A DNA stretch of 64,000 nt, from assembly GCF_900005615.1 (NCBI RefSeq), contig NZ_LN832559.1, positions 1,332,837 to 1,396,836 of the forward strand, in the 5' to 3' direction. Origin of the DNA: Paracoccus aminovorans (GTDB lineage Bacteria > Pseudomonadota > Alphaproteobacteria > Rhodobacterales > Rhodobacteraceae). A model generated the notes under the pieces. It ran no database searches. It saw only the letters and a program-made list of their open reading frames with translations, and was not told the origin of the DNA. How positions within the stretch are numbered: the stretch's first letter is position 1; each line of letters starts with the position of its first letter. The translations under genes were made by a program, and so were the position numbers. Of this stretch, positions 1-7,006 are shown piece by piece.

Positions 1-278
1 GGACCCAGGGGCTGGCCGTGCCTGCGCGCCAGGTGCAGCGTGCAGGCCAGCGATTCGGACAGCACCAGGTCGCCGTCCTGGATCACCGGGATCGCCCCGG
101 CGGGCGACAGCTTCAGGAAGCTTTCCGAACGCGTGTTCAGGGGCGCGCCGGGCGCATCCGCATCCTCCAGCCGATAGGCCTGGATCACCGGCACCTGCTT
201 GAAGGGCAGGTCCAGCTCGTGACACAGCCAGATGATGCGCGAGGCGCGCGAGCGGGTGACGCCATAGACGGTCAGCAT
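1..278 (-). CDS. Glutathione S-transferase, N-terminal part (cut by window edge)
   Basis: The minus-strand frame begins with ATG at 276-278 and runs off the left edge, giving about 92 residues. It has the thioredoxin-fold GST N-domain pattern: MLTVYG start, SRASRIIW helix, and a glutathione-site stretch with [11 protein letters not shown] followed by LVLSESLAC (the S-E-S segment that binds the gamma-glutamyl group). GSTs conjugate or transfer glutathione in the cytoplasm. The C-terminal helical domain lies outside the window, so the subfamily cannot be named. Confidence 0.8.
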   Translation of the reverse strand, partial: MLTVYGVTRSRASRIIWLCHELDLPFKQVPVIQAYRLEDADAPGAPLNTRSESFLKLSPAGAIPVIQDGDLVLSESLACTLHLARRHGQPLG

Positions 279-315
279 GGTTCTCTCCCCAATATGCGGC
301 CGAGGTTAGGCGGGT

Positions 316-1482
316 TCACAGGTTCTGGGCAAGATAGCGCATCATGTTGCCGCCCATGACCTTGGCGATCTGCTGTTCGGTCAGGCCCGCATCCATCAGC
401 GCCTGGGTCAATGCCGCAAGATGGGCCACATCGAAGGGCGCGTCGACCGAGCCATCGTAATCCGATCCCAGCGAGACCGCGTCCTCTCCCACCAGCGCGA
501 TCGCGGCCTTGATCGAGGCGGCGATGTCGGCGGGGGTCTTGCCGCAGTTCACGTCGGCCCAGAAGCCGATGCCGATGACGCCGCCCTTCTCGGCGATAGC
601 CTGGACCAGATCGTCGGGCAGGTTGCGCGGTGTCGCGCAATGGCCGTGGATGCCGGTATGGGACAGGATCGGCCGGCTGCCCGGGATCGCCAGCACGTCG
701 CGCACCACTTGCGGGCCGGCATGGGCCAGGTCGACGATCATGCGCCGCGCCATCATCTGCTCCACCACCTCGCGGCCGAAATCGGTCAGGCCCTCGCCGC
801 CGGTGCCGTGCAGGCTGCCGCCAAGTTCGTTGTCGAAGAAATGCGTCAGCCCCACCAGGCGGAAGCCGGCGCCGTAAAGCACCTGCAGGTTGGCGATATT
901 GCCTTCCAGCGGATGCCCGCCCTCGGTCCCCAGCAGCGCGCCGACGGTCCTGGCGCCGTTCTGCCGGGCCTCCAACAGGGTCTGCAGATCCTCGGCCGAG
1001 CGGATCAGCATCAGCTCTTCCGGCGCTTCCTCGGCGGCGCGGCGCAAGGCGGCGGCCTGGACCAGGGCGCGCTCCTTGAGGCTGAACCAGGAAGAGAGCG
1101 GCCGCAACTGGCCGATGAACAGCGGCGTGATATTGTCCGGCGCCTCGGCCGAGTTCCGGCTGTAGTTCTGGCCGCGCGGGCTTTTGGTCACGGTGGCAAA
1201 GACCTGCAGCCCGACATTGCCCTCGACCAGCCGGGGGATGTCGACATGGCCGCGCCCGGCGCGGCGCAGCAGGTCGCGGTCCCACAGCAGGGCGTCGGAA
1301 TGCCAGTCGCCGATCACCAGGCGCTGGTGCAGCGCCTCGGCTTGGGGCGAGACCGGCCACCCCGCCTCGGGCATGGTCACCGGGTTCAGGCGCCGCTCGA
1401 CGAAGCCCGGACCCCAGACTGCCACCGCCGCTGCGGCCAGCACCGCCAGCGCCAGAAGCCAAAGGAAAATGCGCCGGATCAT
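316..1482 (-). CDS. Membrane-anchored or exported dipeptidase, peptidase M19 (renal dipeptidase family)
   Basis: 388 residues. I chose the ATG at 1480-1482 because a GGAGG lies just upstream and the protein then opens with a hydrophobic segment (residues 4-24), a signal anchor or signal peptide. A longer frame upstream has no such signal. Zinc-site motifs of family M19 are visible: D59-W-H61-S-D63 near the N terminus, a Glu in GTEGGHPLEGN, His in VDLAHAG and LSHTGIHG, and the late GSDYDG. M19 enzymes hydrolyse dipeptides, including some D-residue dipeptides, with a binuclear zinc centre. The family assignment is firm; the substrate and periplasmic location are inferred. Confidence 0.88.
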   Translation of the reverse strand: MIRRIFLWLLALAVLAAAAVAVWGPGFVERRLNPVTMPEAGWPVSPQAEALHQRLVIGDWHSDALLWDRDLLRRAGRGHVDIPRLVEGNVGLQVFATVTKSPRGQNYSRNSAEAPDNITPLFIGQLRPLSSWFSLKERALVQAAALRRAAEEAPEELMLIRSAEDLQTLLEARQNGARTVGALLGTEGGHPLEGNIANLQVLYGAGFRLVGLTHFFDNELGGSLHGTGGEGLTDFGREVVEQMMARRMIVDLAHAGPQVVRDVLAIPGSRPILSHTGIHGHCATPRNLPDDLVQAIAEKGGVIGIGFWADVNCGKTPADIAASIKAAIALVGEDAVSLGSDYDGSVDAPFDVAHLAALTQALMDAGLTEQQIAKVMGGNMMRYLAQNL

Positions 1483-1769
1483 GCGGTCCTCCGTTGTCGT
1501 TGCGGAAAAGCATAGGGCAGAGGCGCGGGGTAGGCGACGAAAAACCTGGCCCGCGGCAAGCAGCGTGATCTGTCCCGGCCCTGCGGTGGAACGGTTTCGA
1601 ACAGACGATCCAAGATCGGGGCGATCCTTCGGGACTGGGATGAATGGGAGTTTGAAGCGGGTGGTCGTGGACACGACAGGAATGGAAAGAATATCGCCCG
1701 CCCGTCCGACGCTTGCCCTATGAGTGGGCGCGGACGCTGCCGACTGGCCCGGCCAAGAAGGCCGGGATC

Positions 1770-2160
1770 GATATGCGTCAGAGCTATGCGCGTCTTTGCC
1801 CGCGCCGGGCGTTCCAGATCGGCCATGACGTTGATGCTGGCGGGCTCAAGGCGCTACGCCAACTCAAAGCCTATGTCGGCCGGATGCGTGTCCTGTGCCG
1901 GCAATTGCGGGGCGTCCCCCAGAACGCGCTGTGCGGGAAGGTGCCGGACGCTCTGGAACAGATACCGAAGAACAAGGACAAGCCCTATTCCCTGATCGAG
2001 GCCGTGTCGACGGCATCTCGAAAGACAAGGCGCGAGTCCGCTAGGAAGTCGGCACCAAAACAGCCTCGCCATGACCGTCGACGGCAGCTTCGTTGGCGCT
2101 CGCAGATTGCTGGACAATCCCCGTGACGGGCATTCTCTGGCGCCGAGGTCGAAACAGGTC
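1770..2160 (+). pseudogene. Decayed IS5-family-type transposase fragment
   Basis: Two plus-strand frames together read like the middle of an IS5-group transposase. One frame has KALRQLKAYVGRM, RQLRGVPQNAL and PKNKDKPYSL, matching the family pattern of a gene that reads LRGYxGRV, RQLDxIPExAL and PKDKxKLYSL. A second frame from about 2071 has GSFVGARRLLDNPRDGHSLA, the counterpart of the usual GGFVVGxRSLPGNPYDGHTL. The frameshift between them and the missing N and C termini show a dead remnant. No terminal repeats were found. The family match is from memory of typical sequences. Confidence 0.55.
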
Positions 2161-2179
2161 GCGATGTTTCGCTTCGTCA

Positions 2180-2825
2180 GCCGCGTGCTCTCGTGTTCAC
2201 GGCACGCGCGACCGACGATGTGCTCGAAGGCGCTGGTGCCGCGGCGCCGGTTGCGAACTGCACGCCGTTGTCGGTCGATATGGTTTGGATCCGCCGCAGA
2301 ACTGTCGCGCAGGTCGCGCAGGAATTGCGCTGCAGCCATCTTTCCGGCCTTCCGAACGAGGCGAACTTTCTGGTTCTGTCAATCACGACAAAGGAATAGG
2401 CTTTCCCTCGATGTCTGCATTTCGGCGATTCCAGCATGAAACAGCCGATAGGATGGCGCTTGAAGCGCTACCGTTTCTGCTGATCTTCATCGACATCCGG
2501 CAGGCGCAATATCCCGTTCCGTTGAAGGCAGAGAAACCGAACGCGCCGGATGGGAACTGACGGCTACAGGGCTGTAGAGGAAGCGAAGCGGCAGCAGCCT
2601 GGGACGTCTGAACGCGATAACCATGGCTTGCTCCTGGCTCAGCACAGCCGAACCAGAATCGTCGGGGCGAGGTCCTCAGGTCATCGCCCCCTGGCCCGCT
2701 TACGACATTGCGAGACGGGTTTGCGGCTGAATCAGCTCCCGGTGCGGTGCCGCCAGCGAGACCTCCGATTGCTGTATCGCAGCTCGGATGGCGTGCGCTG
2801 TCGTGGCGCTACGGTCACGACCCAT
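2180..2825 (-). pseudogene. Decayed IS481-family-type transposase
   Basis: On the minus strand, pieces in different frames line up in order with an IS481-type integrase. First comes an N-terminal stretch from 2825 (MGRDRSATTAHAIRAAIQQS, like MGQxxHGSATTTxAVRxxIQxS). Next is LPDVDEDQQKR near 2500, then IGCFMLESPKCRHRGKAYSF with VVIDRTRKFAS. Last is TISTDNGVQFA, with AFEHIVGRACREH in another frame. Several frameshifts and missing pieces make it non-functional. It abuts the IS5-like relic on the opposite strand, so this gap between the dipeptidase and pepF genes is an insertion-sequence graveyard. Confidence 0.6.
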
Positions 2826-3009
2826 ATCCATGAGCTTTTTCCCCGTCCACAGAAAGAAAACCGAGGCAGCGGAAAATCTGGCGATCCGTCCACCTTCCTC
2901 AATCGAATATTCCAGTACTCTCCGATTCGAATATTCCGTATCGGTCGGACTGCATCGCATTAAAGAAAACGAGGATGTTTTCTTCTGTGTCCAAATATCC
3001 TCTGGGGGT

Positions 3010-3031
3010 CCGGGGGGCGAAGCGCCCCCGG
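3010..3031 (-). terminator. GC-rich hairpin downstream of pepF
   Basis: CCGGGGGGCG, three-base loop, CGCCCCCGG forms a strong stem 15 bases beyond the pepF stop. The flanking motif (AAATA.CTC.GGGGGTCCGGGGGG) recurs at 23385-23422, so this is a repeated terminator type in this genome. No clean U-tract is seen on the minus strand. Confidence 0.6.
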
Positions 3032-3045
3032 CACTAAGGGCGGGA

Positions 3046-4911
3046 TTACGCCTCCAACGCTTCCAGCTCGTCGATGAATCCCTCGATCATCGACAGGCCC
3101 TTGTCCCAGAAGGCCGGATCCGAGGCGTCTAGGCCGAAGGGAGCCAGCAGTTCCTTGTGATGCTGCGACCCGCCGGCCGAAAGCATGGCGAAATATTTCG
3201 CCTGGAAGTCGGGCAGCCCGTCCTCGTAGGCGGCGTAGAGCGCGTTCACCAACCCGTCGCCGAAGGCATAGGCGTAGACGTAGAAAGGCGAGTGCACGAA
3301 ATGCGGCACATAGGTCCAGAAGGTCTCGTAGCCCGGCATGAACTCGAAGGCGTCGCCCAGCGATTCCGCCTGGATCGACATCCACAGCGCATTGATGTCC
3401 TCGGGCGTGAGCTCGCCCTTGGCGCGCGCGGCGTGCAGCTTGCATTCGAAATCGTAGAAGGCGATCTGGCGCACGACCGTGTTGATCATGTCCTCGACCT
3501 TGCCCGCCAGCAGCGCCTTGCGCTGGGCCGGATCGGTGGTTTTCGCCAGCAGCGCGCGGAAGGTCAGCATCTCGCCGAAGACCGAGGCGGTCTCGGCCAG
3601 GGTCAGCGGCGTCGAGGCCAGCAGTTCGCCCTGTGCCGCGGCCAGTCGCTGGTGGACGCCGTGGCCCAGCTCATGCGCCAGCGTCATCACGTCGCGCGGC
3701 TTGCCGAGGTAGTTCAGCAGCACATAGGGATGCACGGTGGTGACGGTGGGATGCGCAAAGGCGCCGGGCGCCTTGCCGGGCTTCACGCCGGCGTCGATCC
3801 AGCCCCGCTCGAAGAAGGGCTGCGCCAGTTCCGCCAGTTTCGGCGAGAAGCCGGCATAGGCGTCGAGGACCGTGGCCTCGGCCTCGGGCCAGGCGATCAG
3901 GCGCGGGGTCTCGGTGGGCAGCGGCGCGTTGCGGTCCCAGACCTGCAGCTTGTCGAGCCCCAGCCACTTCGCCTTCAGCCGGTAGTAGCGATGCGACAGG
4001 CGCGGATAGGCGGCGGTCACCGCGTTGCGCAGGGCCTCGACCACCTCGGGCTCGACATGGTTCGACAGGTGGCGCGCGGTCTGCGGTGTCGGCATCTTGC
4101 GCCACTTGTCCTCGATGGATTTTTCCTTCGCCAGGGTGTTGTGGATGCGGGCGAAAAGCTTGACGTTCTTGCCGAACACCTCGGCCAGCGCCCTGGCGCC
4201 GGCCTCGCGGCGGGCGCGGTCGTGGTCCGTCAACAGATTCAGCGTCGCCTCAAGACCCAGCGTCTCGCCCTCGACCTCGAAGGTCAGGGCGGCGGTGGTC
4301 TCGTCGAAGAGGCGGTTCCAGGCGGCGGCGCCGACCACGGAATTGTCGTGCAGGAAACGCTCCAGCTCGTTCGACAGCTGGTAGGGCCGCATGGCGCGCA
4401 TGCGGTCGAAGACCGGCTTGTAGCGCGCCGGGCCGTTCGGTGCCGCGAAGAGCTCGTCGTAGCGGGCCTCGGGGATGCGGTTGAATTCCAGGCTGAAGAA
4501 CACGAGCTTGGTCGTCGCCGTGGTGATGCGATCCTGCAGGTCGCCCATCAGCTTGGCGCGCGCCGCGTCGGTGGTGTTCTGGTAATAGCGCAGCCCGGCA
4601 TAGGACATGATCCGCCCGGCCAGGATGTCGATCTGCTGGTAGCGCTCGATGCATTCCAGCATCTTGTCCGGTTCGAGCGACGCCAGCTTGCCTTCGTAGT
4701 CGCGGGCGAACATGCAGCAAGCCGCCTCGACCTCATCGAGATCGCGGGTCAGTTCCGGCGCGTCGGGCGCCGGGTAGAGGTCGGTCAGGTCCCAGTCGGG
4801 CAGGCTGCCCAGATCGGGGTTTTCGGCGGCGACGGGCAGCGCATTCTCGTCCCGGACCGGCAGGCGGGCGGGCAGGGCGCGGAAGGGCGGGCGGCAGGCA
4901 GAAATCGTCAT
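3046..4911 (-). CDS. pepF: Oligoendopeptidase F, M3 family zinc peptidase
   Basis: 621 residues, the normal length for M3B oligoendopeptidases. The zinc motif H413-E-L-G-H417 is followed by a downstream Glu in LTLAETASVFGEML, the third ligand region. The C terminus has the substrate-tunnel tyrosines in SPFYVYAYAFGDGLV and the GGSQHHKELL stretch common to PepF. The start at 4911 has AAGGA upstream. The enzyme cleaves short peptides in the cytoplasm, probably in peptide turnover. It appears to be a single-gene unit with its own hairpin downstream. Confidence 0.93.
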   Translation of the reverse strand: MTISACRPPFRALPARLPVRDENALPVAAENPDLGSLPDWDLTDLYPAPDAPELTRDLDEVEAACCMFARDYEGKLASLEPDKMLECIERYQQIDILAGRIMSYAGLRYYQNTTDAARAKLMGDLQDRITTATTKLVFFSLEFNRIPEARYDELFAAPNGPARYKPVFDRMRAMRPYQLSNELERFLHDNSVVGAAAWNRLFDETTAALTFEVEGETLGLEATLNLLTDHDRARREAGARALAEVFGKNVKLFARIHNTLAKEKSIEDKWRKMPTPQTARHLSNHVEPEVVEALRNAVTAAYPRLSHRYYRLKAKWLGLDKLQVWDRNAPLPTETPRLIAWPEAEATVLDAYAGFSPKLAELAQPFFERGWIDAGVKPGKAPGAFAHPTVTTVHPYVLLNYLGKPRDVMTLAHELGHGVHQRLAAAQGELLASTPLTLAETASVFGEMLTFRALLAKTTDPAQRKALLAGKVEDMINTVVRQIAFYDFECKLHAARAKGELTPEDINALWMSIQAESLGDAFEFMPGYETFWTYVPHFVHSPFYVYAYAFGDGLVNALYAAYEDGLPDFQAKYFAMLSAGGSQHHKELLAPFGLDASDPAFWDKGLSMIEGFIDELEALEA

Positions 4912-4994
4912 GGTCGGTCCTTTCCTCTGCCCCCAGATGTGACGCCTGACGCGCCCGCCTGCAAGGGCCGGGTCGCGCGGCGGGGCACAGGACT

Positions 4995-5939
4995 CTAGGG
5001 CGAGGCCGCCGCGGCGAAATGCGCCAGCGCTGCTTGCAGGAAGCGGTCGCGGACCGGATCGCGCTCGATCATCGGCTCATGCCGGCATTCATCCAGCTCC
5101 AGCAGCCGGGCCCCGAGCCAGCCGGCCGCTCGGCTGCGGATCGCCCGGGGCGAGACGATGCGCTCGCCGTCGCCAAGCGCGATCAGCGCCGGCAGGGCGG
5201 GGGCGGGCAGGGTGGCCAGGCGGCGGCATTCCAGGATCGCCTCGCGCAGCCAGTCGTTGCTGGCGCCGCCGATCGAGATGTCGCGCCAGGCGGCGGCCTC
5301 GGCCACCAGCCGGCCCCAGCGGCGGCCGTCATGGGTCAGCAGGTTGTCGCGGAACGGGTCCAGCAGCACGAAGCTTTCCTCGCCGCCCGAGCGGGGCGCG
5401 GGATGGCCGCCGCGGCCCAGGCGCGCCATCGCCGTGGCCAGGGCCAGGGCCAGCGCCTCGGGAATGCCGTGCAGGTCGATGCCCCACATCGGCGAGGAGA
5501 ACACCGCGCTGGCGACCGGCAACCCGCCGTCGAGCGCCGCAAGCCCGATGGCGCCGCCCATGGAATGGGCCAGCAGGTGCCAGGGACGCGGCAGGTCCAG
5601 GTCCTGTGCCGCGACCACCATTTCGACCACGTCGCGCTGATAGTCCAGGAAGCTGCCGATATGGCCGGGCCGCACATTGTCCTGCAGGCGGTCGGACATG
5701 CCCTGACCGCGCCAGTCCAGCGCCAGCACGTCCAGCCCGGCGGCATTCAGATCCGCCGCGACCTCGGCATATTTCTCAAGGTATTCGGTGCGCCCGGGGA
5801 ACAGCAGCACCGTCCCCGAGGCGCCGCCCGCCGCCCAGTGCCCCGCGCGCAGCCGCACCCCGTCCTCGGCCCGCAGCCAGAAGGCGCGGGCCATGGGCAG
5901 CGGATCGCCCGGGAGCGTGTTGAAGGGCGCCGGGGTCAT
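4995..5939 (-). CDS. Alpha/beta hydrolase, lysophospholipase-like
   Basis: 314 residues. The nucleophile elbow is H-S126-M-G-G in LLAHSMGGAIG, preceded by the oxyanion-region LLFPGRTEY and the strand LDVLALDWRGQGMS. This pattern belongs to serine-aminopeptidase/lysophospholipase-like (PldB-type) hydrolases; a C-terminal catalytic His is likely in ELDECRHEPMIE. It starts four bases after the stop of the SCP2 gene, so the two are probably co-transcribed on the minus strand. Substrate (monoacyl lipid or other ester) is inferred from the family only. Confidence 0.82.
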   Translation of the reverse strand: MTPAPFNTLPGDPLPMARAFWLRAEDGVRLRAGHWAAGGASGTVLLFPGRTEYLEKYAEVAADLNAAGLDVLALDWRGQGMSDRLQDNVRPGHIGSFLDYQRDVVEMVVAAQDLDLPRPWHLLAHSMGGAIGLAALDGGLPVASAVFSSPMWGIDLHGIPEALALALATAMARLGRGGHPAPRSGGEESFVLLDPFRDNLLTHDGRRWGRLVAEAAAWRDISIGGASNDWLREAILECRRLATLPAPALPALIALGDGERIVSPRAIRSRAAGWLGARLLELDECRHEPMIERDPVRDRFLQAALAHFAAAASP

Positions 5940-5943
5940 CGCG

Positions 5944-6228
5944 TCAAGACAGCAGCGCGCCCAGCTTCATCGCCGTGCCCATCGAGCCGTCGACCTTCAG
6001 CTTGCCGGTCATGAAGGCGGTGGTCGGGTTCACGTCGCCCGACAGGATGCCCTCGAAGGTCTCGCGGTTGGCGGTCAGCGTCACCTCGGCCTCGTCATCG
6101 CCGGCGCGGGCGCCGTTTTCGTCGATATAGACCGAGCCTTCGCCCTCGATGACGAATTTGGCGGTGCCGTCGAAGCCCTTGGCCTTTTCGGCCAGCGCGG
6201 CCACGGCGCCCTCGATGACTTTGCTCAT
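5944..6228 (-). CDS. SCP2 sterol-binding domain protein
   Basis: 94 residues forming a single SCP2 domain: FVIEGEGSVYIDENGA, then AEVTLTANRETFEGILSGD and the helix PTTAFMTGKLKVDGSMGTAMKL near the end. SCP2 domains make a small hydrophobic cavity that binds lipids or acyl chains. It is upstream of the alpha/beta hydrolase in the same direction, which suggests a lipid-related unit. The start at 6228 has a GGAG-type site (AGGAGACATCG). Confidence 0.88.
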   Translation of the reverse strand: MSKVIEGAVAALAEKAKGFDGTAKFVIEGEGSVYIDENGARAGDDEAEVTLTANRETFEGILSGDVNPTTAFMTGKLKVDGSMGTAMKLGALLS

Positions 6229-6277
6229 TCGATGTCTCCTGTTCTCGTATCTGGTATTGCGGGGGTGGGAGGGTTAC

Positions 6278-7006
6278 ATGGGGACCATGCGTTGGCCAGT
6301 GCCTCATTTCCATCATGCCGTTGCGACAGGGCTTCTTCTGGGGCTGGCGGTTCCCGGCGGTTTCCCGGCATGGGGCCAGCACGTCCCCAAGGACGCCCCA
6401 GCGATACAAGCGCAGGATGCGGACCCGCAAGAAGAATCTCCCGAAAATGAAAGCGATTCGCCGGTCGAGGACGCGCTGTCCGAGCCCGCCGCCCCGGCCG
6501 AGCCGACCGTCGAGGCCCTGACGCGCGAACGCGAGGACCTGGACCTGCTTTTCGCCGAACTGGCCCAGCCCGGGGGCGAGACCTGGGCGCGGGCCGAAAC
6601 CGACATCCTGCGCATCTGGTCGCGCTCGGGTTCGGCGGCGATGGACCTGCTCTACAAGCGGGGCGAGTCGGCGCTGGACGCGGGCGACATCCCGACCGCC
6701 CTCGGCCACCTGACCGCGCTGACCGACCACGCGCCGGATTTCGCGGCGGGCTGGTATCTCCGCTCGGTCGCCTTCTATCTGGACGGCGACTACGGTCCCG
6801 CCATCGCCGACCTGGAGCAGGTGTTGCGGCTGGAGCCGCGCCATTTCGGCGCGCTGACCCAGCTTGGCACCATGCTGGATGAGCTGGGCGACAAGCGCCG
6901 GGCGCTGGAGGCGTTCCGGGCCAGCCTGAAGCTGCATCCGCATCAGGAGGATGCGCAGGACGCCGTCCGGCGGATCGAACAGGAACTGCAGGGCACGGCC
7001 GTTTGA
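6278..7006 (+). CDS. Exported tetratricopeptide-repeat protein
   Basis: 242 residues from ATG at 6278, which follows GGAGGGTTAC. Residues about 10-32 are a hydrophobic export signal ending in a likely AWGQ cleavage region, followed by a low-complexity acidic/proline stretch. The C-terminal half carries TPR units (DAGDIPTALGHLTALTDHAP, FAAGWYLRSVAFYLDGDYGPA, HFGALTQLGTMLDELGD). TPRs bind partner proteins; the partner is unknown. Its TGA overlaps the ATG of the helicase gene (ATGA-type junction), so translation is coupled. Confidence 0.8.
   Translation: MGTMRWPVPHFHHAVATGLLLGLAVPGGFPAWGQHVPKDAPAIQAQDADPQEESPENESDSPVEDALSEPAAPAEPTVEALTREREDLDLLFAELAQPGGETWARAETDILRIWSRSGSAAMDLLYKRGESALDAGDIPTALGHLTALTDHAPDFAAGWYLRSVAFYLDGDYGPAIADLEQVLRLEPRHFGALTQLGTMLDELGDKRRALEAFRASLKLHPHQEDAQDAVRRIEQELQGTAV

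Noticed and set aside
2885..2935. Two TCGAATATTCC copies near 2907 and 2931
   Set aside because: They form only short direct repeats of 11 bases in an otherwise decayed region; no function could be argued.
3157..4998. Long plus-strand open frame opposite pepF
   Set aside because: Antisense of a gene with an intact HELGH motif; product is low-complexity Arg/Gly/Val-rich.
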